DNA of 64,000 nucleotides from Streptomyces triculaminicus (GTDB lineage Bacteria; Actinomycetota; Actinomycetes; Streptomycetales; Streptomycetaceae). The stretch is from the NCBI RefSeq assembly GCF_017349075.1, contig NZ_JAFMOF010000003.1, positions 806,001 through 870,000 on the forward strand, given 5' to 3'. Both the position numbers and the translations under genes were made by a program. Positions 8,435-15,568 of the stretch are shown here, in pieces. The notes below the pieces were generated by a model, which saw only the letters and a list, made by a program, of their open reading frames with translations, searched no databases and was not told the origin of the DNA. Every line of letters starts with the position of its first letter. Positions within the stretch are counted from its first letter, which is position 1.

Positions 8435-10350
8435 ACGCGCCCCGCCCCACCGACGCGCCCCCGGCCGGCCAGGGAACGTCCCCCACGGTGCCCCGCCCGG
8501 GCGGCCACCACGGCGAACCACCGGCGCCGGGCCCGTACCCGTCCGCCGACCCGCTGGACCACCCCGACCCCCGCGCGGCCGCCGACGCGGCGGCCGTGGA
8601 GAACCTGCTGCGCTGCTGGGTGCGCGAGAACGACATCCCCCGCCCCCACGGCGACATCCTCTACCTCCCGCTCAACGCGTCCGGGATCCCGCTGAGCGTG
8701 CCGGTGCGCTACTGGTCCCGCACCGGCTGGCACCGCTTCGGCCAGGTCACCCTCACGGGCGGCCCCGACGACGCCCCGGCCTTCGACGCCGTCACCCTGG
8801 CCGCCCTGCTCGGCCGCGAGGCCGCCCACCGCGCCGCGCAGGCCGGGCACGCCCCCGCCGACGGCGGCGCCGAACTCGTCGCCCGGGTCGCCGACTCGGC
8901 CCGCCGCACGGCCGCCTTCCTCGCCGACCGGCGTGCGAGGCCCGCCGACCCGGACGACGGGAACCTCTTCCTCCACGGCGAGCAGTCCCTGATCCTCGGG
9001 CACCCCCTGCACCCCACGCCCAAGAGCCGCGAAGGCCTCTCCGACGCCGAGGCGACCGGCTACTCACCCGAGACGCGAGGCGCCTTCCCCCTGCACTGGC
9101 TGGCCGTCCACCGCTCCGTACTGGCCGCCGACTCCGCCTGGACCGAACGGGGCCGCGCCGTCGACGCGCCCACCCTCGCCGCCCGCATCGCCGGGCACGG
9201 GCTGGAACTCACGCTTCCGGACGACACCGTCGCCCTGCCCATGCACCCCTGGCAGGCCCGCGACATCCGGCACCGCCCCGACGCGGCCCGCCTGTTCGAC
9301 GCCGGACTGCTGCACGACCTCGGCGCCCACGGCGAACCCTGGTACCCCACCTCCTCCCTGCGCACCGCGCACCGGCCCGGCGCGCCCGCCATGCTGAAGT
9401 TCTCCCTCGGCCTGCGCATCACCAACTCGCGCCGGGAGAACCTCCGCAAGGAACTGCGGCGCGGCGTCGAGGTGCACCGGCTGCTGCGCAGCGGCCTCGC
9501 CGAGCGCTGGCGGGCGGCCTGCCCCGGCGGCCTCGGCTTCGACATCGTCCGCGACCCCGCCTGGCTCGCCGTCGACACCCCCGACGGCACCCCGCTTCCC
9601 GGCGTCGACGTCGTCATCCGGCACAACCCCTTCGGGCCCGGCGACGACGCCGTGTGCGTCGCCGGGCTCACCTCGCCCCGGCCCTGGCCCGGCACCGCGA
9701 CCACCGCCGGCCACCCCGCCGTGAGCTCCCGCCTCTCCCGGACGATCGCCCGGCTCGCCCACCGCACGGGCCGGCCCGGGGGAGCCGTCGCCGCCGAGTG
9801 GTTCCTGCGCTACCTGGACGCGGTCGTGCGCCCCCTGCTGTGGCTCGACGGAGCGGCGGGCATCGCCCTGGAGGCCCACCAGCAGAACACCCTCGTCCTG
9901 CTCGACGCCGACGGCTGGCCGGTCGGCGGACGCTTCCGCGACAACCAGGGCTACTACTTCCGGGACTCCCACCGCGCCGCGCTCGCCCGGCTGCTGCCCA
10001 CGATCGGCGAGGAGAGCGACACCTTCGTCCCCGACGCCGTCGCCGACGAAAGGTTCTTCTACTACCTCGGCATCAACAACGTCCTCGGGCTGATCGGCGC
10101 CTTCGGAGCCCAGCGCCTGGCCGACGAGGAGGTCCTGCTGGCCGCCCTGCGCCGCTTCCTCAAGGACTCCCTCTCGGGCCCTTCCCCCACGAGCTCGTCG
10201 CTTCCCCGGCACTTCCTCGAGGCGCCCGCCCTGCGGTGCAAGGCCAACCTGCTGACCAGGCTGCGCGGCCTCGACGAGCTCGTGGGGCCGGTGGACACGC
10301 AGTCCGTGTACGTGACGGTCGCCAACCCGCTCGCGGCGTCGGCGGGGTGA
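8431..10350 (+). CDS. IucA/IucC-family NRPS-independent siderophore synthetase
   Basis: 639 residues, start ATG 8431, overlapping the aminotransferase stop by 4 nt. An unstructured N-terminus of about 45 residues precedes the catalytic domain. Conserved motifs of ATP-dependent NIS synthetases are visible: GHPLHPTPKSREG (about 190-202), MHPWQ (His272), SLGLRITNSRREN, EAHQQNTLV (about 481) and RDNQGYYF. A FhuF-like C-terminal region follows. The enzyme condenses a carboxylate, commonly citrate or an acyl acid, with an amine. Only one synthetase is present, so the scaffold would be built by one enzyme acting iteratively or together with enzymes elsewhere. The product is not predictable from sequence. 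Confidence 0.94.
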   Translation: MNAPRPTDAPPAGQGTSPTVPRPGGHHGEPPAPGPYPSADPLDHPDPRAAADAAAVENLLRCWVRENDIPRPHGDILYLPLNASGIPLSVPVRYWSRTGWHRFGQVTLTGGPDDAPAFDAVTLAALLGREAAHRAAQAGHAPADGGAELVARVADSARRTAAFLADRRARPADPDDGNLFLHGEQSLILGHPLHPTPKSREGLSDAEATGYSPETRGAFPLHWLAVHRSVLAADSAWTERGRAVDAPTLAARIAGHGLELTLPDDTVALPMHPWQARDIRHRPDAARLFDAGLLHDLGAHGEPWYPTSSLRTAHRPGAPAMLKFSLGLRITNSRRENLRKELRRGVEVHRLLRSGLAERWRAACPGGLGFDIVRDPAWLAVDTPDGTPLPGVDVVIRHNPFGPGDDAVCVAGLTSPRPWPGTATTAGHPAVSSRLSRTIARLAHRTGRPGGAVAAEWFLRYLDAVVRPLLWLDGAAGIALEAHQQNTLVLLDADGWPVGGRFRDNQGYYFRDSHRAALARLLPTIGEESDTFVPDAVADERFFYYLGINNVLGLIGAFGAQRLADEEVLLAALRRFLKDSLSGPSPTSSSLPRHFLEAPALRCKANLLTRLRGLDELVGPVDTQSVYVTVANPLAASAG

Positions 10351-10356
10351 GGGCCG

Positions 10357-11253
10357 ATGAGCACCGAGAGAGACGACGGCCGCATCGCCCCCGCTCCTGC
10401 CTTCGACCCGTTGACCGACCCCCTGCCGGACGTGCTGACCGGCCCTCTCATCGATCCCCTCACCGCCCCGCTGTCGGACCTGTTGGCCGGTCCGCTGTCC
10501 GATCCGTTGTCCGGTTCGCTGTCCGGCCCGCTGTGTGATCCGCTCTGTGATCCGCCGCGCGATCCGTTCGCCGGGCCGGCCGGAGCGGACATCGCCGACA
10601 CGATCGAACTGCCCCTGACCGACGGACTGATCGACTTCTTCGCCCACGAACGTCAGGTCGCCGCCGGGCCGCCACCCAGGCCCGACCTCCTCGACGGCGT
10701 CGCCGGCTGGGGGGCCGTCGGCACGGAAGCGGGCCCCTTCCAGCTCGTACCGGTCGGCATCGAGCGCGACCTCCGGCTGATCGGCCAGTGGATGAACGAT
10801 CCGGCAGTCGCCGCCTTCTGGGGACTGTCCGGCCCGGACGGCGTGATCGCCGGCCATCTGCGGGCACAGCTGGACGGGGACGGCCGGAGCGTCCCCTGCC
10901 TGGGAGTGCTCGGCGGCGTCCCCATGAGCTACTGGGAGGTCTACCGCGCGGACCTGGACCCCATCGCCCGCCACTACCCCTCCCGGCCGCACGACACCGG
11001 GATCCACTTCCTCCTGGGCAACGTGGCCGACCGGGGGCGGGGCCTGGGCACGCTGCTGCTGCGGACCGTCGCCGATCTCGTACTGGATCACCGGCCCTCC
11101 TGCGGCCGGGTCGTCGGCGAGCCCGACCTGCGCAACACCCCGTCCCTCGCCGCGTTCCTCGGCGCGGGGTTCCGGCTGTCCGGCGAGGTGCAGCTGCCCG
11201 ACAAGCGCGCCGCCGTGATGATCCGCGACCGTGCCCTGCGCGCGGTCCTCTGA
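10357..11253 (+). CDS. GNAT acetyltransferase (IucB/RhbD-like) with repeat N-terminus
   Basis: 298 residues, ATG 10357, six bases after the synthetase stop, third gene of the operon. Residues about 17-71 form a degenerate DPLx/GPLx four-residue repeat encoded by related 12-nt units. It has no homology to the enzyme and is probably a flexible tether. The C-terminal two thirds are a GNAT domain of the siderophore N-acyltransferase type: MSYWEVYRADLDPIARHY, HFLLGNVADRGRGLGTLLLR (acetyl-CoA pyrophosphate loop) and GEPDLRNTPSLAAFLGAGF. In relatives it acetylates an N-hydroxylated amine or lysine side chain. No N-hydroxylase lies next to it. Confidence 0.88.
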   Translation: MSTERDDGRIAPAPAFDPLTDPLPDVLTGPLIDPLTAPLSDLLAGPLSDPLSGSLSGPLCDPLCDPPRDPFAGPAGADIADTIELPLTDGLIDFFAHERQVAAGPPPRPDLLDGVAGWGAVGTEAGPFQLVPVGIERDLRLIGQWMNDPAVAAFWGLSGPDGVIAGHLRAQLDGDGRSVPCLGVLGGVPMSYWEVYRADLDPIARHYPSRPHDTGIHFLLGNVADRGRGLGTLLLRTVADLVLDHRPSCGRVVGEPDLRNTPSLAAFLGAGFRLSGEVQLPDKRAAVMIRDRALRAVL

Positions 11254-11354
11254 CGCGGAGCGGGTGGCCGTCACCGTGGCCGGACGGCGGCGGGCGGTGA
11301 TTCCACCGGGTCCCAGGGCTCTCCCGGGTGCCGGGAGGGCCGTCTCGGCCCCCG

Positions 11355-11377
11355 ATGTCAGTGCCGCCCCGTAGGCT
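11355..11377 (+). promoter_or_regulatory. RecA-NDp/PafBC-type promoter of dinG
   Basis: ATGTCAGTG (11355-11363), exactly 8 nt, then TAGGCT (11372-11377). This matches the consensus TTGTCRGTG-N8-TAnnnT of LexA-independent DNA-damage promoters in actinobacteria (8 of 9 in the first element, -10 complete). The -10 ends 9 nt before the dinG ATG, so the transcript may be leaderless. Confidence 0.78.
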
Positions 11378-11386
11378 GACAGAGCT

Positions 11387-13363
11387 ATGACTGCCACCTC
11401 GCCTACTCTCACCGAACTGCTGCACGCGGCCGTCTCCGCCGTCGGGGGCACCGAACGGCCCGGCCAGGTCGCGATGGCCGAAGCCGTCTCCGCGGCCATC
11501 GACGGCAATTCCCATCTGCTTGTGCAGGCGGGCACCGGCACCGGTAAGTCCCTCGGCTATCTGGTCCCGGCCCTCGCGCACGGTGAGCGGGTGGTGGTCG
11601 CCACCGCGACGCTCGCGCTGCAGCGGCAGCTCGTCGAGCGCGATCTGCCACGCACGGTCGACGCCCTGCACCCCCTGCTGCGGCGCCGCCCGGAGTTCGC
11701 CATGCTCAAGGGCCGTTCGAACTACCTCTGCCTCCACCGGCTGCACGAGGGCGTGCCGCAGGACGAGGAGGAGGGGCTGTTCGACCCCTTCGAGGCGGCG
11801 GCCCCGTCCAGCAAGCTCGGCAAGGACCTGCTGCGGCTGCGCGACTGGGCGGACGAGACCGAGACCGGCGACCGCGACGATCTCACCCCCGGCGTCTCCG
11901 ACCGGGCCTGGTCGCAGGTCTCCGTGACCTCCCGGGAGTGCCTGGGCGCCTCCAAGTGCGCGTACGGCGCCGAGTGCTTCGCCGAGGCGGCCCGCGAGCG
12001 GGCCAAGCTGGCGGAGGTCGTGGTCACCAACCACGCCCTGCTCGCGATCGACGCGATCGAGGGCGCGCCGGTGCTGCCGGGCCACGAGGTGCTGATCGTC
12101 GACGAGGCCCATGAGCTGGTCTCCCGCGTCACCGGCGTCGCCACCGGCGAGCTCACCCCCGGCCAGGTCAACCGCGCGGTGCGGCGGGCCGCCAAGCTGG
12201 TGGACGAGAAGGCGGCCGACGCCCTGCAGACCGCGGCCGAGAGCTTCGAGCGGCTGATGGAGCTCGCCCTGCCGGGCCGGCTCGAGGAGATCCCCGAGGA
12301 CCTGGGCTACTGCCTGATGTCCCTGCGTGACGCCGCGCGCACGGTCATCTCGGCGCTGGGCAACACCCGAGACAAGTCGGTCCAGGACGAGGACGCGGTC
12401 CGCAAGCAGGCCCTCGCGTCCGTGGAGAACATCCACGCGGTCGCCGAGCGGATCGTGGAGGGCTCCGAGTACGACGTCGTCTGGTACGAACGGCACGACC
12501 GCTTCGGCGCCTCCCTGCGCGTCGCGCCGCTGTCGGTCTCCGGGCTGCTGCGGGAGAAGCTCTTCAACGAGCGCTCCGTGGTGCTCACCTCCGCCACGCT
12601 CAAGCTGGGCGGCGATTTCAACGGCGTCGGCGCCTCCCTGGGGCTGGCCCCCGAGGGCGTCGAGGGCGATGACCTCCCGGAGTGGAAGGGCGTCGACGTC
12701 GGCTCGCCCTTCGACTACCCCAAGCAGGGCATCCTCTACGTCGCCAAGCATCTGGCGCAGCCGGGCCGCGAGGGCACCCGCGGCGACATGCTCGACGAGC
12801 TGGCGGAGCTGGTGGAGGCCGCCGGCGGGCGGACGCTGGGCCTGTTCTCCTCGATGCGGGCCGCGCAGGCGGCCGCCGAGGAGCTGCGCGGACGTCTCGA
12901 CGTGCCGATCCTGCTGCAGGGCGAGGAGACGCTGGGCGAGCTCATCCGGAACTTCGCCGCCGACCCGCGTACGTGCCTGTTCGGCACCCTGTCGCTCTGG
13001 CAGGGGGTCGACGTCCCGGGGCCGAGCTGTCAGCTGGTCGTCATGGACCGGGTGCCGTTCCCGCGCCCGGACGATCCCTTGATGAGCGCCAGGCAGCGGG
13101 CTGTGGAGGAGCACGGGGGCAACGGCTTCATGGCCGTCGCCGCGACGCATGCGGCGCTGCTGATGGCCCAGGGCGCCGGCCGGCTCGTACGGGCCTCGGG
13201 GGACCGGGGCGTCGTCGCGGTGCTGGACCCCCGCCTGGCCACCGCCCGTTACGGGAGCTTCCTGCGGGCCTCGCTGCCCGACTTCTGGTACACCACGGAC
13301 CGCAATCAGGCCCGGCGCTCGCTGGCCGCCATCGACACGGCGGCGAAGGCCGAGGGCCGCTAG
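11387..13363 (+). CDS. dinG: DinG/XPD-type ATP-dependent DNA helicase
   Basis: 658 residues from the ATG at 11387. Superfamily 2 helicase: Walker A GTGTGKS with Lys54, DEAH box (239-242), motif III-type LTSATL, and the C-terminal helicase half with QGAGRLVR. Four cysteines between Walker A and DEAH (Cys115, Cys185, Cys191, Cys197) are placed like the Fe-S ligands of DinG/XPD. Such enzymes unwind 5'-tailed duplexes, R-loops and G-quadruplexes in DNA repair. The PafBC-type promoter immediately upstream and the adjacent lexA gene fit a damage-response role. The gene converges on lexA across a hairpin terminator. Confidence 0.93.
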   Translation: MTATSPTLTELLHAAVSAVGGTERPGQVAMAEAVSAAIDGNSHLLVQAGTGTGKSLGYLVPALAHGERVVVATATLALQRQLVERDLPRTVDALHPLLRRRPEFAMLKGRSNYLCLHRLHEGVPQDEEEGLFDPFEAAAPSSKLGKDLLRLRDWADETETGDRDDLTPGVSDRAWSQVSVTSRECLGASKCAYGAECFAEAARERAKLAEVVVTNHALLAIDAIEGAPVLPGHEVLIVDEAHELVSRVTGVATGELTPGQVNRAVRRAAKLVDEKAADALQTAAESFERLMELALPGRLEEIPEDLGYCLMSLRDAARTVISALGNTRDKSVQDEDAVRKQALASVENIHAVAERIVEGSEYDVVWYERHDRFGASLRVAPLSVSGLLREKLFNERSVVLTSATLKLGGDFNGVGASLGLAPEGVEGDDLPEWKGVDVGSPFDYPKQGILYVAKHLAQPGREGTRGDMLDELAELVEAAGGRTLGLFSSMRAAQAAAEELRGRLDVPILLQGEETLGELIRNFAADPRTCLFGTLSLWQGVDVPGPSCQLVVMDRVPFPRPDDPLMSARQRAVEEHGGNGFMAVAATHAALLMAQGAGRLVRASGDRGVVAVLDPRLATARYGSFLRASLPDFWYTTDRNQARRSLAAIDTAAKAEGR

Positions 13364-13427
13364 CCGGCGGAGGGGGGCCGAGGGCCGGTCACGGGCTGAC
13401 GGCAGGGGCCTCCCCGGGCAGAGAAAA

Positions 13428-13457
13428 GCCCCGGAACCGGCGCAGTGGTTCCGGGGC
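13428..13457. terminator. Terminator between dinG and lexA
   Basis: An 11-bp perfect stem (13428-13438 with 13447-13457) and 8-nt loop. On the minus strand it is followed by CTTTTCTC, so it is a classical intrinsic terminator for lexA and may also serve dinG. Confidence 0.85.
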
Positions 13458-13477
13458 CGGTCTTCCGGCGGGTGGTG

Positions 13478-14263
13478 TCACACGCGCCGCAGCACCGCCA
13501 CGACCTTGCCCAGGATCGTGGCGTCGTCGCCGGGGATCGGCTGGTAGGCCGCGTTGTGCGGGAGAAGCCAGACGTGGCCGTCCTCCCGCTTGAAGCGCTT
13601 GACCGTGGCCTCGCCGTCGAGCATGGCGGCCACGATGTCGCCGTTCTCCGCGACGGGCTGGCGGCGTACCGTCACCCAGTCGCCGTCGCAGATCGCGGCC
13701 TCGATCATGGAGTCGCCGACGACCTTGAGGACGAACAGCTCTCCGTCGCCCACCAGTTGGCGGGGGAGGGGGAAGACGTCCTCGACGGACTCCTCGGCCA
13801 GGATCGGGCCACCGGCGGCGATGCGGCCGACCAGGGGAACGTACGAGGCGGCGGGCTTGCCCGAGGTGTCGGTGGGCTGGGTGCTCGGCTGATCGGAGCC
13901 GCGGACCTCGTAGGCCCGGGGGCGGTGCGGATCCCTGCGGAGGAAGCCTTTCCGTTCGAGGGCCATGAGCTGGTGGGCGACGGACGAGGTGCTGGAGAGC
14001 CCCACCGCCTGGCCGATCTCGCGCATGGAAGGTGGGTATCCACGGCGCTGGACGGAATCCCGGATGACCTCGATCACGCGGCGCTGCCGGTCGGTGAGCC
14101 CGGAGCTGTCGGCCCGGATGCCCGGGGGCCGTCCGGGGAGCGAGCGGGCCGGCTTCTGCCCCTCGGCGTTCATGGCTGCGTCATTCATCGGGTGTGCCTG
14201 GTCGAGTCGGTTCTGGGAGCGGTCCTGGGCGGTGATGGTGGCGCTGTCTGCGGTGGTGGTCAC
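13478..14263 (-). CDS. lexA: SOS repressor LexA
   Basis: 261 residues from the GTG at 14263-14261, with GAGAGGGG just upstream; a longer open frame extends past the promoter. The N-terminal winged helix has LTDRQRRVIEVIRD and the recognition helix LSSTSSVAHQLMALE. The autocleavage site is Ala-Gly in IAAGGPILAEE (about 150-151). The catalytic dyad is Ser185 (GDSM) and Lys222 (VKRFKRE), 37 residues apart as in E. coli LexA. A disordered N-terminal extension of about 40 residues is usual in Streptomyces. It represses the SOS regulon and itself through the box at 14326-14341. Confidence 0.97.
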   Translation of the reverse strand: MTTTADSATITAQDRSQNRLDQAHPMNDAAMNAEGQKPARSLPGRPPGIRADSSGLTDRQRRVIEVIRDSVQRRGYPPSMREIGQAVGLSSTSSVAHQLMALERKGFLRRDPHRPRAYEVRGSDQPSTQPTDTSGKPAASYVPLVGRIAAGGPILAEESVEDVFPLPRQLVGDGELFVLKVVGDSMIEAAICDGDWVTVRRQPVAENGDIVAAMLDGEATVKRFKREDGHVWLLPHNAAYQPIPGDDATILGKVVAVLRRV

Positions 14264-14299
14264 GTCGGCCCCTCTCGAGATGTTCTCCCTAGCTGGACA

Positions 14300-14329
14300 A
14301 CGGTAGTTGCTTTCGAAAGGTTGCGCCAA
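14300..14329 (-). promoter_or_regulatory. lexA promoter
   Basis: On the minus strand, TTGGCG (14329-14324), an 18-nt spacer and TACCGT (14305-14300). The -35 overlaps the LexA box, as expected for autorepression. Confidence 0.65.
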
Positions 14330-14341
14330 ACACACGTTCGA
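14326..14341 (-). promoter_or_regulatory. LexA box (SOS operator)
   Basis: Read on the minus strand: TCGAAC-GTGT-GTTTGG. The left half-site is perfect for the TCGAACRNNYGTTCGA class of Gram-positive SOS boxes; the right half is weaker. Confidence 0.78.
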
Positions 14342-14671
14342 GTGAAATATCGAGGATCGGCTGACGTGATCTAGGGAGAGGGTGTACCAGCGGAGATCAA
14401 TTCGCCCTATTACGGTAACCTTCGGTACGAAGTCCATGGGATCGGACCCCGTGCCCGACGGCTCGGCGCCGGTCCGGTGGCGGGTGCTCCCGGGCCGGGC
14501 GGTAGCCGGACATTAGCCGATTCGGGCCCCGCCGGACGGCGCCGCGCGGGCTCGCCGCGCCATGGGTCCAGTGTGTCACCCGCACGCCTTCGGCCCGCCC
14601 CCGGGCCTCGCGCGTGGGCGCGCCTCCCGCCTCGCCGGCATGCGACACGCTGGGCGTCGGTTGGCCGCTCG

Positions 14672-14718
14672 GCACCAGATCTAGTGCTTTGATGGCGACG
14701 GCTACCCATAAGTTGTGG
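14672..14718 (+). promoter_or_regulatory. Tandem NrdR boxes
   Basis: Box 1 GCACCAGATCTAGTGC (14672-14687) matches 11 of 16 positions of the consensus ACACwATATATwGTGT. Box 2 TACCCATAAGTTGTGG (14703-14718) matches about 9. They are 31 bp apart centre to centre, the three-helical-turn spacing typical of NrdR operators, and lie upstream of nrdR itself. Confidence 0.72.
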
Positions 14719-14922
14719 TCGGTGCCCCCTCCTGGTCATCGCCAGTGGTGTCCATCGCCTATGCTGGGGGCTGCCCGGTGAGACCTCCTGAGGGGGACCG
14801 CCGGAGCCTGAGGCGTACGCATGTGTCGGCATTTGTCGATGATCATCGGCATTCGGCGGCGTTCGTCAGCGCTTTTGGACGTTATTTCGAGGTTCCTCGA
14901 GGGTGAAGGAGGGTGGAGAGCG

Positions 14923-15456
14923 ATGCACTGCCCCTTCTGCAGGCACCCCGACAGTCGAGTGGTCGACAGCCGGACCACCGATGACGGCTGTTCGATCCGC
15001 AGACGCCGCCAGTGCCCCGACTGCTCCCGCCGGTTCACCACCGTGGAGACCGCGTCGCTCATGGTCATCAAGCGGAGCGGGGTCACCGAGCCCTTCAGCC
15101 GCACCAAGGTGATCTCCGGAGTGCGCAAGGCATGCCAGGGGCGCCCGGTCACCGAGGACGCCCTGGCCCAGCTCGGCCAGCGGGTCGAGGAGGCGGTGCG
15201 CGCCACGGGCAGCGCCGAGCTCTCCACGCACGACGTCGGGCTCGCCATACTCGGACCGCTCAAGGACCTGGACCTCGTCGCCTATCTGCGCTTCGCGTCC
15301 GTCTACCAGGCGTTCGACTCGCTCGAGGACTTCGAGGCCGCGGTCGCGGAGCTCCGCGCCGGCCTGGACGACGGCACCGGCGACGGTTCCGTGCCGGTCG
15401 CGGCCGGCCGTGCCGCGGACGGCGCGGTTCCCGCGCCCACCCCGGCCGCCGACTAG
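14923..15456 (+). CDS. nrdR: Transcriptional repressor NrdR
   Basis: 177 residues, ATG 14923 preceded by GGAGGG. Zinc ribbon Cys3-Cys6 / Cys31-Cys34 with the RRRQCPDCSRRFTT motif, then an ATP-cone (KRSGVTEPFSRTKV; LGLAIL-type helix at about 100-110). A C-terminal tail of about 30 Ala/Gly/Val residues is longer than in short NrdR proteins. It senses ATP/dATP and represses ribonucleotide reductase operons. It forms an operon with nrdJ, and the tandem boxes upstream imply autorepression. Confidence 0.96.
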   Translation: MHCPFCRHPDSRVVDSRTTDDGCSIRRRRQCPDCSRRFTTVETASLMVIKRSGVTEPFSRTKVISGVRKACQGRPVTEDALAQLGQRVEEAVRATGSAELSTHDVGLAILGPLKDLDLVAYLRFASVYQAFDSLEDFEAAVAELRAGLDDGTGDGSVPVAAGRAADGAVPAPTPAAD

Positions 15457-15568
15457 CGGCGACCCATCAAGACCTACCCGGCGCGCTGAGCGCGGCCGGG
15501 TGACAGAACACATCGCGCCCCGGAAGAATTAGGCGCATTAGGGCGTTTTGCCCGAAGAGGGAGGCGGC

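Larger units (their letters stand above)
14264..14922. other. lexA-nrdR intergenic region (659 bp)
   Basis: A divergent control region. The left part (14300-14341) holds the lexA promoter and LexA box. The right part holds two NrdR boxes (14672-14718) and a 12-bp perfect palindrome CGATGATCATCG (14837-14848). The middle (about 14440-14660) is GC-rich with no credible gene. No B12 riboswitch elements are visible. Confidence 0.7.

Noticed and set aside
14264..14922. B12 riboswitch before nrdRJ.
   Set aside because: No B12-box-like sequence or associated stems were seen; only NrdR boxes are supported.
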